Assembly: GCF_024171695.1 (NCBI RefSeq)
Contig: NZ_JAMTCF010000001.1
Coordinates: 735,061 to 799,060, forward strand
Origin: Actinosynnema pretiosum
Lineage (GTDB): Bacteria > Actinomycetota > Actinomycetes > Mycobacteriales > Pseudonocardiaceae
Length of the DNA stretch: 64,000 nucleotides
Direction of reading: 5' to 3'
Shown: piece by piece, positions 10,101-18,047 of the stretch
How positions within the stretch are numbered: position 1 is the first letter of the stretch
Layout of the letters: each line of letters begins with the position of its first letter
Translations under genes and position numbers: made by a program
The notes under the pieces: generated by a model
Database searches by the model: none
The model's input: the letters and a program-made list of their open reading frames with translations, nothing else
Told to the model about the DNA's origin: nothing

Positions 10101-13100
10101 CGACCGTGCCGCCCGCGTCGGCGTACCCGGTGGGCTGGGTCTCGGTGATCGTGTACTGGCCCGGCTGGAGGCCGGTGAACGAGTACGACCCGTCGGGGCC
10201 GGTCGTGGTGGTGGCCGGGGTCGGGCCGTCGAGGGTGATGGTGACGCCCTCGATGCCGTTGCCCGACTCGTCCACGACGCGACCGGACAGCGTGCCGCCG
10301 ATCAGCTCGCCGAAGGTGTAGCCGGTGGCGTCGGCGCCCGCGATCAGGTCGACGCCGGTGATCGAGTCCGGCGGGGTGGGCGTGCCGCCCGAGGTCCCGG
10401 CGGTGTCGATGCCGTCGAGGAACCCGGCGGGCTGCGTCTCGGTGACGGTGTAGTCGCCGGTCAGCAGGCCGGTGAACGAGTAGCCGCCCGCCGTGTCGGT
10501 GACCTGGGTGAGGCTGACGTCGCCGTTGACGTCGGTGCCGGTCAGGGTCACCGTGACGCCGCCGATGGCGGGCTCGCCCGGATCGCGCACCCCGTCGCCG
10601 TTGTCGTCCTCGAAGACCAGGCCCGCGAGGGACCCGCGCTTCTCGGCGAACACGTAGCCGCTCGGCGCGCTGCCCGAGGTCACCGGGATGTCGACGAACT
10701 CGTCGTTGATCGTGGTGTCACCGCCGGCGAGGCCGGGGGTGTCCGGGCCGTCGCCGTACCCGGCGGGCTGGGTCTCGATCACGGTGTAGAGGCCGGGCAC
10801 CAGACCGGTGAAGGTCCAGGACCCGTCCGGGCCGGTCGTGGTGACGGCGGTGGTGCCGGTCGCGCCGGGGCCGCTCAGGCTCAGGCCCACGCCCGCGATG
10901 CCGTTGCCCGCCTCGTCCACGACCCGGCCGGTGATGCTCGACGCCACGTAGTCGCCGAACAGGTAGCCGGTGGCGTCGACGCCCTCCGCCAGGTCGATCG
11001 CGGTGATCGAGTCCGGCGGGGTGACCGTGCCGCCCGAGGTGCCCTCGGCCTCCGTCCCGTCCAGGTAGCCGGCGGGCTGGGTCTCGGTGACCGAGTAGGT
11101 GCCCGAGAGCAGGCCGGGGAACAGGTAGGAGCCGTCGTCGGGGTCGCTGACGACGCTGGCGGTGACCGGGTTGCCGAGCGCGTCGGCGCCGGTCAGGTCG
11201 ACGGTGACGCCGCCGATGCCCGGCTCACCCGGATCGCGCACGCCGTTGCCGTTGTTGTCGACGTACACGGCGCCCGCGAGGGAGCCGCGCTTCTCGGCGA
11301 ACACGTAGCCGACGGCGGCGGTGGCCGAGTCGATGGTGATGCCGGTGAACTCGTCGTTCAGCGAGTCGTCGCCACCGGCGGTGCCGACCGTCTCGGGGCC
11401 GTCGCCGTAGCCGACCGGCTGGGTCTCGACGATCGAGTAGCTGCCGGGCAGCAGGTCGGCGAAGGCGTAGGAGCCGTCGGGACCGGTCGTGGTGGTGGCG
11501 CTGGTCGGGCCGGTCAGGGTGATGGTGACGCCGGGGATGCCGTCGCCCAGCTCGTCCACGACCCGGCCGGAGATCCCGGCCGCGACGGACTCGCCGAACA
11601 GGTAGTCCACGGCGTCGGCGTCGACCGGCAGGGTGATCGCGGTGATCGAGTCAGGCGGGGTGATCGTGCCGCCCTCGCTGCCCGGTGTCTCCGCGCCGTC
11701 CAGGTACCCGGCGGGCTGGGTCTCGGTCACCGCGTACGTGCCCGAGAGCAGGCCGGTGAACGAGTAGTCGCCGGTGGCGTTCGTCGTGGCGGTGCGGTTG
11801 ACGCTCGCACCGGTCGCGTCGGTGCCGGTCAGGGTGACCAGCACGCCCTCGATGCCGGGCTCGCCCGGATCGCGGGAGCCGCTGCCGTTGACGTCGGTGT
11901 ACACCGCGCCCGAGAGCGAGCCTCGGGTGTCGGTGAAGTCGTAGCCGGTGGCGGCGGTGCCCGAGTCGACGGTGATGCCGCCGATGGTGTTCGGGTCGGT
12001 GCTGGCGCCACCCGCCGCGCCGACCGCGCCCGAGCCGTCGCCGTACCCGGCGGGCTGGGACTCGGTGAGCACGTAGGTGCCGGGCAGCAGGTCCGTGAAG
12101 GCGTAGGAGCCGTCGGGACCGGTGGTCGTGGTCTGGGTGGTCCCGGAGCCGTTCGGCCCGGTCAGGGTGACGGTGACGCCGGGGATGCCGGTGCCCGCGT
12201 CGTCGACGACCCGGCCGGAGATGCCCGCCTGGACGGTCTCGCCGAACAGGTAGGCGGTCGCGGCGGTGCCGACCGGGAGGGTGATGGCGTCGATCGTGTC
12301 CGGCGGGACGAGCGTGCCGCCCGCCGTGCCGACCGCGTTGATGCCGTCCAGGTACCCGGCGGGCTGCGTCTCGTCGATCCGGTAGGTGCCCGAGAGCAGG
12401 CCGGTGAACGAGTAGTCGCCGTTGGCGGCGGTGGTGGTCGTCCGGTTGACCGCCGCGCCGAGCGCGTCGGTGCCGGTCAGGGTCAGCAGCACGCCGCCGA
12501 TGCCGGTGTCGCCGGGGTCGCGGGCGCCGTCGCCGTTGCGGTCGTCGTAGACCGAACCGGCGATCGCGGACCGCGTCTCGGCGAAGACGTAGCCGGAGGC
12601 GGTGGAGCCGGAGGTCACCGGGATGCCGGTGATCGTGTCGTTCGGCGAGTTCGTGCCGCCCGCCGTGCCGACCGCGTCGGGACCGTCGCCGTAGCCGACC
12701 GGCTGGGTCTCGGTGATCGTGTAGCTGCCGGGGGTCAGGCCGGTGAAGGCGTAGGACCCGTCGGGACCGGTGGTGGTCGTGGCGGTGGGACCGCCCGCGC
12801 CGGGACCGGTCAGGGTGATGGTGACGCCGGGGACGCCGTTGCCCGCGTCGTCGACGACCCGGCCGGTGATGCCGGACGGGCTGCTCTCGCCGAACAGGTA
12901 GCCGGTCGCCGCGTTCCCGGCGGGCAGGTCGATCGCGGTGATCGAATCCGGCGGGGTGGCCGTGCCGCCCGCCGTGCCCGGCGTGTCCGCGCCGTCCAGG
13001 TACCCGGCGGGCTGGGCCTCGTCGACCCGGTAGTCGCCGGAGAGCAGGCCGGTGAACGAGTACCCGCCGTCGGCGGCGGTCGTGGTGGGGCGGTTGACCG

Positions 13101-16100
13101 CGTTGCCCGCGTCGTCGGTGCCGGTGAGGGTGACCGCGACACCGGCGATGCCGGTCTCGCCCGCGTCGCGGGCGCCGTTGCCGTTGGCGTCGACGTACAC
13201 CGACCCCGCGAGGGAGCTGCGGGTCTCGGCGAAGTCGTAGCCGGTCGCGGCGGCGCCGGAGGTCAGCCGGATGTTGCCGATGACGTCGCTGGTGACGATG
13301 TTGCCACCCGCCGAGCCGACCGTGTCCGCGCCGTCGCCGTAGCCGGTGGGCTGGACCTCGACCAGGGTGTACGTGCCGGGCGGCAGGTTCGCGAACAGGT
13401 AGCTGCCGGTGGCGTCGGTGGTCGTGGTGAGGTTGGTCGGGCCGAACAGGTTGATCGTGACGTTCGGGATGCCCGCTCCCGCGTCGTCGACGACCCGCCC
13501 GGCTATGCCCGCGATCACCGTGTTGCCGAACAGGTAGTCCGTGCCCGCGACGCCGGGGGGCAGCGAGATCTGGGTGATCGAGTCGGGCGGGCTGACCCGG
13601 CCGCCCGCCGTGCCCGGCGTGTCGCGGCCGTCGATGTAGCCCGCCGGGGCGGTCTCGGTGAGCGTGTAGGTGCCCGCGATGAGGCAGCAGAAGAAGTAGC
13701 TGCCGTCCTGGGCGGTGGTCTCGGTCCGGTTGACCGGGGCGCCGAACGCGTCGTTGCCGGTCAGCGTGACGGTCACGCCGCCGATGCCGACCTCGCCCGG
13801 CTCCCGGACGCCGTTGTTGTTGTCGTCGCGGTAGACGGTGCCCGCGAGCGAGCTGAACGCCTCGGCGAAGTCGTAGCCGGTGGCGGCCGTGTTCGAGGTG
13901 ATCACGATGCCGCTGATGACGTCGTTCGCGGAGTTGGCGCCCCCCGCCGAGCCGACCGTGTCGGGGCCGTCGCCGTAGCCGGTGGGCTGGGTCTCGGTGA
14001 CCGTGTACGTGCCGGGCGGCAGGTTCAGCACCGAGTAGGCGCCGGACGCGTCGGTCCGGACCGTGGCGGAGAAGCCGTCAGTGTTGGTGACGGTGATCGT
14101 GGTGTTCGGGATGCCCGCGCCGAGGTTGTCGACGACGCGGCCCGCGATCGAGGCGGCGATGGTCTCGCCGAACAGGTAGCCGGTGGCGTCGTAGCCCGCG
14201 GGCAGGTCGATCGCGGAGATGGTGTCCGGCGGGGTGAGGAAGCCGCCCGCGTCACCGGCGGTCTCCCGCCCGTCGAGGTAGCCGGCGGGCTGGGTCTCGG
14301 TGAGCGAGTACCGGCCGCCGGGGATGTCGTCGAACAGGTAGTCGCCGCTGAAGTTGGTGCGGGTGGTCTGGTTGACCGGCCTGCCCGCCGCGCTGGTGCC
14401 GGACAGGGTCACGACGACGCCCCGGATGCCGGGCTCGCCCGCGTCGCGGGCGCCGTTGCCGTTGCGGTCCTCGTAGACGACGCCGCCGATGGACGACGGG
14501 AACTCCTGGAAGACGTACCCGCTGCCCGTCTGGCCGGAGCGCAGGACGATGCCGCTGAACACGTCGTTGTCGGAGTTGACGCCACCCGCGTCGCCGACCG
14601 TCTCGGGGCCGTCCGCGTAACCGGGGGGCTGGAACTCCACGACGCTGTAGGTGCCGGGGCGCAGGCCGTCGAACAGCCAGACGCCGTTGTCGGCGGTGGT
14701 GGTCTCCTTGGAGCCGTCCGGTCCGGTGAGGACGACGCGCACGTTCGGGATCGGGTCGTCGTGCTCGTCGACGACCGAGCCGTTGAGCGAGGCGAGCAGG
14801 TAGTCGGCGAAGTTGTAGCCCGTGGCGGCGGTGCGCGAGGGCAGGTTGATGTCGGCGATGTCGCTGGAGGTGGGGGTGCCGCCGACCGTGCCCGGCGTGG
14901 ACTGGCCGTCCTGGTAGGTGCTCGGGTGGTCCTCCTCGATGTTGTACGTGCCCTGGCGCAGCCGGTCGAACCGGTAGGTGCCGTCCGCGGCGGTCAGGGT
15001 CGTGACGCGGACCGGGTTGCCCGCCGAGTCGGTGCCGGTGAGCGTGAGGGTGACGCCGCCGATGCCCGGCTCGCCCGGCTCCAGGACGCCGTTGACGTTG
15101 AGGTCGTTGTAGACGGTGCCCGCGAGGCTGGAGGCGGCCAGCTCGGCGAAGTCGTTGCCGACGCTGGAGCCGTTCTGCGGCAGGGTCACGGTGAACCGGT
15201 CGTTGCCCGCGCTCGTCGCGAAGGTGCCGGGGGTGTCCTTGCCGTCGTCGTAGTCGGCGGGCTGGGTCTCGGCGACGGTGTAGGCGCCCGCCGGGACGCC
15301 CGCGAACGAGTAGGAGCCGTCCGAGGTGGTCGTGGTGGTCTGGTTGACCGCCGTGCCGGTGCCGCTGGTGCCGGACAGGGTGACGGTGACGCCCTGGATG
15401 CCGGTGCCGCCGTTCTCGGGCTCGTAGAGGCCGTCGTCGTCGCGGTCGTTGAACACGCGGCCGGAGATCGAGCCGGGCGTGGTGGTGACGACCGTGGCGG
15501 TGTCGCTCACGGTCTTGCCCGCCGGGTCGGCGCCGGCCGCGGTGGCGGTGTTGGAGTCACCGGCCAGCGGCGCGGTCGTGGTGCAGGTGTAGGTGAAGCG
15601 CGCGCCCACGGCGAGGTTCTGGTTGGGGCGGGCGCAGGCCGGGACCTTGGGGTCCGAGACGTTCACGTTGGTCAGCGGGGCGTCGCCGGTGTTGGCGACG
15701 GAGATCGTGAAGGTGATCGTCTCGCCCGCCGCGTAGACGGTCTTGTCTGCGGTCTTGGTGATGTCGATGGCCGGGTGGATGACGGTGAAGGACTTGCTGG
15801 CCTCGCTCTCCACCACCCCGCCGAAGTCGTCGCCGCCGGAGGCGTAGGCGATGTTCGTGCCGCTCGTGTCCGGCGCGGGTCCGGTGCAGGTGTAGGTGAC
15901 CGGGACGTTCGGGAGCAGGGTGCCGATGGCGCGGTTGCAGTCCGCGAAGGACGGGTCGGTGACCGTCACGTTGACCGCGCGGCTGGCGCCGGGTGCGACC
16001 ACGCTGATGGTGAACGGGATCTGCTCGCCGGGGCGGTACGGGCCGCCGGTGGTGTCCTTGGTGATGTAGATGGCCGGGACCGGCACGGAGAACACCAGGT

Positions 16101-17262
16101 TCTGCGCCAGGTAGGTGTCACCGGCGGTGGTGAAGGTGAGCTGCGCCGAGGTGTCGCCGACCGCGATGGAACTGGTCTCGACGACCTTGGCGTCGACGCT
16201 CATGTTGTTCGGCACGTTCGGGCTGACCGAGTTCTGGCCGTTGGACACCCAGAAGTTGTTGGTGTTCGACGGGTCCAGCAGCGCCGGTTGCGCGGTCCCG
16301 TTGACCACGAACCGGTCGCCGGAGATGTTGAAGTCGCCCTCGTAGGCGGTCAGGCCGATGCGCACCGGGGTGGCGGCGACGCGGAATCCGGTGACCGGGA
16401 TGGTCGTGGCGGCGTCGGTGGAGGACTGCCGCACGTGGCCGTCGTAGAGGAAGATCTCCCGCTTGGTCGGCGCGTAGTCGGTGTTGGGCGCGTCGTAGGC
16501 GTAGACGAGCACCAGGGACCAGCCCGAGTAGCAGCCGAAGCCCTGCGGGGTCCAGACGTTGCCGAGGGTGATGGTGTTGGCCGTGCCGGACGGCAGGTTC
16601 TGGAAGCGGGAGGTCACGTCCGCGTAGGCGGAGTAGAACTGCGGCTGGCTGGAGGGCACGTTCGCCAGCGCGTCGCGGGTGATCACCTGCGGGGCGATGT
16701 TGACCGGGGCGCCGCCGCCGATGGTGAGCACGGTGGAGGTCGACTCGGGCGTGCCGGAGGGGACGACCGCGGTGCCCGCCGTGGACTGGAACTGGCGGGT
16801 GTTGCAGCCGGGCGCGGTGGAGACGGCGCCGGTGCTGAGCTTGATGGAGCCGGTGTCGCCGGACCAGTTCAGGCGGGCGTAGGCCACGCGCGAGCCGGGC
16901 GGGATGGTGACGCTGCCCCTGGAGGAGTTGAACGTCGCGGCGTTGCTGTCGACGTCGGCCCACTGCATGTAGTACGAGTCGTTGTTGTTCGCGGCGGCGG
17001 TGAGGGTGCGGGCCTGCGCGCCCGCGCAGTTGGCCTTGGCCTCGCCGAACGGGTCGGTGGGGGCGCTCGCGTCCGGGCAGGAGGAGTTGCCGTTGCCCGC
17101 CTCGACGAAGTCGCCGTAGACCTCTTCGTTGTAGTTCAGCGTGAAGGCGCGTTCGACGGCGGCTTCGGCGGTCAGGGGAGCGAGACCGACGCTCACCCCT
17201 GCGGCTATGAGGAACGACGTCGCCGCTGCCAGCAATCGCCGGCCGGGTGCGAGCAGGGTCAT
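7144..17262 (-). CDS. giant LAXTG-anchored surface protein with SdrD-type B repeats
   Basis: A 3372-residue secreted protein. A signal peptide (residues 1-34, ending AEA) precedes an N-terminal globular region (about 35-394) and two DUF11-like repeats starting AIYITK (near 395) and AIDITK (near 497). About 24 Cna-B/SdrD-B-type modules (about 595-3178) follow. Modules 2-21 form ten alternating A-B pairs. A modules carry a DxNGNGxRDxGE calcium-type loop and end TGYLFGE; B modules begin GRVVDDAGxGIPGV and lack that loop. Modules share TETQPxGYxDG. A last DUF11-like domain, a Thr/Pro linker, LAWTG (3336-3340), a hydrophobic helix and RRRR complete a class E sortase signal. The ATG at 17262 has AAAGGGGG upstream. 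Probably a long stalk or adhesin. Confidence 0.92.
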   Translation of the reverse strand: MTLLAPGRRLLAAATSFLIAAGVSVGLAPLTAEAAVERAFTLNYNEEVYGDFVEAGNGNSSCPDASAPTDPFGEAKANCAGAQARTLTAAANNNDSYYMQWADVDSNAATFNSSRGSVTIPPGSRVAYARLNWSGDTGSIKLSTGAVSTAPGCNTRQFQSTAGTAVVPSGTPESTSTVLTIGGGAPVNIAPQVITRDALANVPSSQPQFYSAYADVTSRFQNLPSGTANTITLGNVWTPQGFGCYSGWSLVLVYAYDAPNTDYAPTKREIFLYDGHVRQSSTDAATTIPVTGFRVAATPVRIGLTAYEGDFNISGDRFVVNGTAQPALLDPSNTNNFWVSNGQNSVSPNVPNNMSVDAKVVETSSIAVGDTSAQLTFTTAGDTYLAQNLVFSVPVPAIYITKDTTGGPYRPGEQIPFTISVVAPGASRAVNVTVTDPSFADCNRAIGTLLPNVPVTYTCTGPAPDTSGTNIAYASGGDDFGGVVESEASKSFTVIHPAIDITKTADKTVYAAGETITFTISVANTGDAPLTNVNVSDPKVPACARPNQNLAVGARFTYTCTTTAPLAGDSNTATAAGADPAGKTVSDTATVVTTTPGSISGRVFNDRDDDGLYEPENGGTGIQGVTVTLSGTSGTGTAVNQTTTTTSDGSYSFAGVPAGAYTVAETQPADYDDGKDTPGTFATSAGNDRFTVTLPQNGSSVGNDFAELAASSLAGTVYNDLNVNGVLEPGEPGIGGVTLTLTGTDSAGNPVRVTTLTAADGTYRFDRLRQGTYNIEEDHPSTYQDGQSTPGTVGGTPTSSDIADINLPSRTAATGYNFADYLLASLNGSVVDEHDDPIPNVRVVLTGPDGSKETTTADNGVWLFDGLRPGTYSVVEFQPPGYADGPETVGDAGGVNSDNDVFSGIVLRSGQTGSGYVFQEFPSSIGGVVYEDRNGNGARDAGEPGIRGVVVTLSGTSAAGRPVNQTTRTNFSGDYLFDDIPGGRYSLTETQPAGYLDGRETAGDAGGFLTPPDTISAIDLPAGYDATGYLFGETIAASIAGRVVDNLGAGIPNTTITVTNTDGFSATVRTDASGAYSVLNLPPGTYTVTETQPTGYGDGPDTVGSAGGANSANDVISGIVITSNTAATGYDFAEAFSSLAGTVYRDDNNNGVREPGEVGIGGVTVTLTGNDAFGAPVNRTETTAQDGSYFFCCLIAGTYTLTETAPAGYIDGRDTPGTAGGRVSPPDSITQISLPPGVAGTDYLFGNTVIAGIAGRVVDDAGAGIPNVTINLFGPTNLTTTTDATGSYLFANLPPGTYTLVEVQPTGYGDGADTVGSAGGNIVTSDVIGNIRLTSGAAATGYDFAETRSSLAGSVYVDANGNGARDAGETGIAGVAVTLTGTDDAGNAVNRPTTTAADGGYSFTGLLSGDYRVDEAQPAGYLDGADTPGTAGGTATPPDSITAIDLPAGNAATGYLFGESSPSGITGRVVDDAGNGVPGVTITLTGPGAGGPTATTTTGPDGSYAFTGLTPGSYTITETQPVGYGDGPDAVGTAGGTNSPNDTITGIPVTSGSTASGYVFAETRSAIAGSVYDDRNGDGARDPGDTGIGGVLLTLTGTDALGAAVNRTTTTAANGDYSFTGLLSGTYRIDETQPAGYLDGINAVGTAGGTLVPPDTIDAITLPVGTAATAYLFGETVQAGISGRVVDDAGTGIPGVTVTLTGPNGSGTTQTTTTGPDGSYAFTDLLPGTYVLTESQPAGYGDGSGAVGAAGGASTDPNTIGGITVDSGTAATGYDFTDTRGSLSGAVYTDVNGSGSRDPGEPGIEGVLVTLTGTDATGASVNRTATTNATGDYSFTGLLSGTYAVTETQPAGYLDGAETPGSEGGTITPPDSITAITLPVDADAVDYLFGESVAAGISGRVVDELGDGIPGVTITLTGPTSATTTTGPDGSYAFADLLPGSYSIVETQPVGYGDGPETVGTAGGDDSLNDEFTGITIDSATAAVGYVFAEKRGSLAGAVYVDNNGNGVRDPGEPGIGGVTVDLTGADALGNPVTASVVSDPDDGSYLFPGLLSGTYSVTETQPAGYLDGTEAEGTSGGTVTPPDSITAIDLAEGVDATGYLFGDYVASSITGRVVDEAGNGIAGVGLSLSGPGATGTTAVTTTGPDGSWTFTGLVPGLYTVIETQPAGYGDGPDTPGLAGGDTTINDEFVDIPVTSGSAPSGYVFAEKRGSLAGLVFEDDNGDGVRDPGEPAIGGVTVTLTGTDVNGDVSLTQVTDTAGGYSFTGLLTGDYTVTETQPAGFLDGIDTAGTSGGTPTPPDSITGVDLIAGADATGYTFGELIGGTLSGRVVDESGNGIEGVTITLDGPTPATTTTGPDGSYSFTGLQPGQYTITETQPTGYADAGGTVGSAGGTPTGDVIGGITVGSGTVGAGYDFTDKAGSLAGSVYVDANGNGLRDAGEDGVAGVTVTLTGTDDTGADVNRTALTEADGSYLFDGLLSGTYAITETQPAGYLDGIDAPGTAGATVTPPDSLTAIDLAAGDDATGYTFGEQVAASLSGRVADEAGNGIPGVTVTLNGPTTATTVTGPDGSYSFTGLVPGAYTVVESQPNGYGDGPDTAGSAGGGTDVNDQINGIVLGSDTRATGYDFTDTRGSIAGSVYEDVNGNGARDSGEPGIGSVQVTLTGTDALGRPVSTTVLTDPAGGYTFTGVVGGTYTVTETQPGGYLDGADTPGTAGGTATPPDSITGIALGGGQNATGYLFGESAQAGISGRVVDQAGNGIAGVTITLTGPTTATVVTDASGGYAFTDLPPGTYTVTETQPANYGDGPDTVGTAGGDASVNDVFSGIVINSGTVAAGYVFAEVQGSISGAVYYDANGNGVRDAGEVGIPNATVTLTDAAGDVDLLVTTANDGSYSFAGLPPGTYTIVETTPTGYDDGQETIGSAGGTLVPPDSIANVQLAAGQSGEGYLFGEIGDVGGVGNPGEEVSIGGVVFLDANGNGVIDPTETTRLADVVITLKDSTGQELELAATDANGAYEFTLLPEGTYTVVITQPAGYGSTTPAEVTVTVPAGGTGVANFGEQLGLIGDYVWDDENGNGIQDAGEKGVAGVVVVLKDASGAEITRVTTGANGEYGFTGLAPGQYLVTVLSPTGTTLAKPGQGADRALDSDFDQTTATSAPLTIAITGGRISQLTDVDAALIGSVVDLTIGLTVDKPAAQVGDTVTFTDVVSNDGNVPVVGATTTITLPEGLKPVTATGDGWECEITGQVVTCTTEAVVPAGGSLPPVTVVSTATAPMTATDAVAEVVPAVGVSQTNTDNDVAVVAVEIAQPATTTPPTTTTTTPPAAVATPAPPAQEPLAWTGVQVAGMVLGGLALLVAGLGALVMGRRRRGEHL
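7720..15482 (-). repeat. tandem protein-coding repeats, about 600-bp A-B unit
   Basis: This part of the giant gene encodes the Cna-B/SdrD-like modules: one A module, then ten A-B pairs of about 210 residues each (roughly 600-640 bases per pair), then three terminal modules. The central copies are the most alike and the outer ones are diverged, as expected if the array grew by unequal recombination in its middle. Copy number is likely to vary between strains, and the region is prone to assembly collapse. Confidence 0.85.
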
Positions 17263-17492
17263 CAGACGGCCCCCTTTAAAGGCGTGACCATACGGATACG
17301 GACAGCAATATCCGGGGGTTTGACCACCGCCGCTGGGCCCGATCGGCAACTCCACCTGTTCGAGTGGGCGGGCGCGGGGTATGGGGCGCTCGCCCGATGA
17401 GGCGGTTTGGCGCGGAGGGCCCGGAGGGGCGTCCGAGGATCGGGGCGCGGGTCCGGAGCGGGCCCGCCACGAGTGCCACCAGGAGGATTCGG

Positions 17493-17885
17493 ATGTTCGC
17501 TCGCAACGCCGCCACCGCCGCTGCCGCCACCGCCGCCGTCGCGGGGCTGTGCCTGGTCACCGCCCTGCCCGCCGCGGCGGCGCCCCGGTTCGGCTCGGCG
17601 ACCCTGTGCAACACCTCGCCCACCGAGGTGCAGGTGTTCTCGGCCGACCTGGACGAGGGGGTGCGGTACGTGATGCCCTACGAGTGCGACGACACGCTGT
17701 ACTTCCCGTTCTCGGAGGGCGACTCGACCGTGACGCAGTGGCGGAACCTGTCGACCGGGAACGGGTGCGTGCGGGTGACCGTGCGGAACCGGGACTCGCT
17801 GGTGATCACGGCCGCGCCCGGCGGGGTCCGGCTGCACCGGCAGGACTCGCCGACGAACCTGACGCTGCTGTGCTCGACGTTCTGA
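17493..17885 (+). CDS. small secreted protein, unknown function
   Basis: A 130-residue protein with a clear Sec signal peptide (residues 1-29, ending PAAAA) and a mature domain of about 100 residues containing four cysteines (LCNTSP, YECDD, GNGCVRV, LLCSTF), consistent with two disulphides in a small beta-rich extracellular domain. An AGGAGG at 17481 fixes the ATG at 17493. It is divergent from the giant surface-protein gene. I do not recognise the family. Confidence 0.75.
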   Translation: MFARNAATAAAATAAVAGLCLVTALPAAAAPRFGSATLCNTSPTEVQVFSADLDEGVRYVMPYECDDTLYFPFSEGDSTVTQWRNLSTGNGCVRVTVRNRDSLVITAAPGGVRLHRQDSPTNLTLLCSTF

Positions 17886-18047
17886 CGTGCGCGGCGCCCT
17901 GACCTGATCGGCGTTCTGACGTTACCGGGGCGCGTGGGCCGTGCGGGTCGCGGTCCGCGCGTCACCCGCGCGGGTGGCCGTAGTGGCACTCCGGTCGCGG
18001 CGGGTGGTCGGGGCCTCGCACGACGGGGGGTGGCTACGCTCGCTCCC

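Noticed and set aside
5665..17400. A plus-strand open frame of 3911 codons opposite the giant surface-protein gene
   Set aside because: It is the mirror of the repeat gene: high third-position GC on the minus strand removes stops from this frame. Its translation is Arg/Val/Gly/Ala-rich repeats with no signal peptide or domain, while the minus strand has a signal peptide, known modules and a sorting signal.
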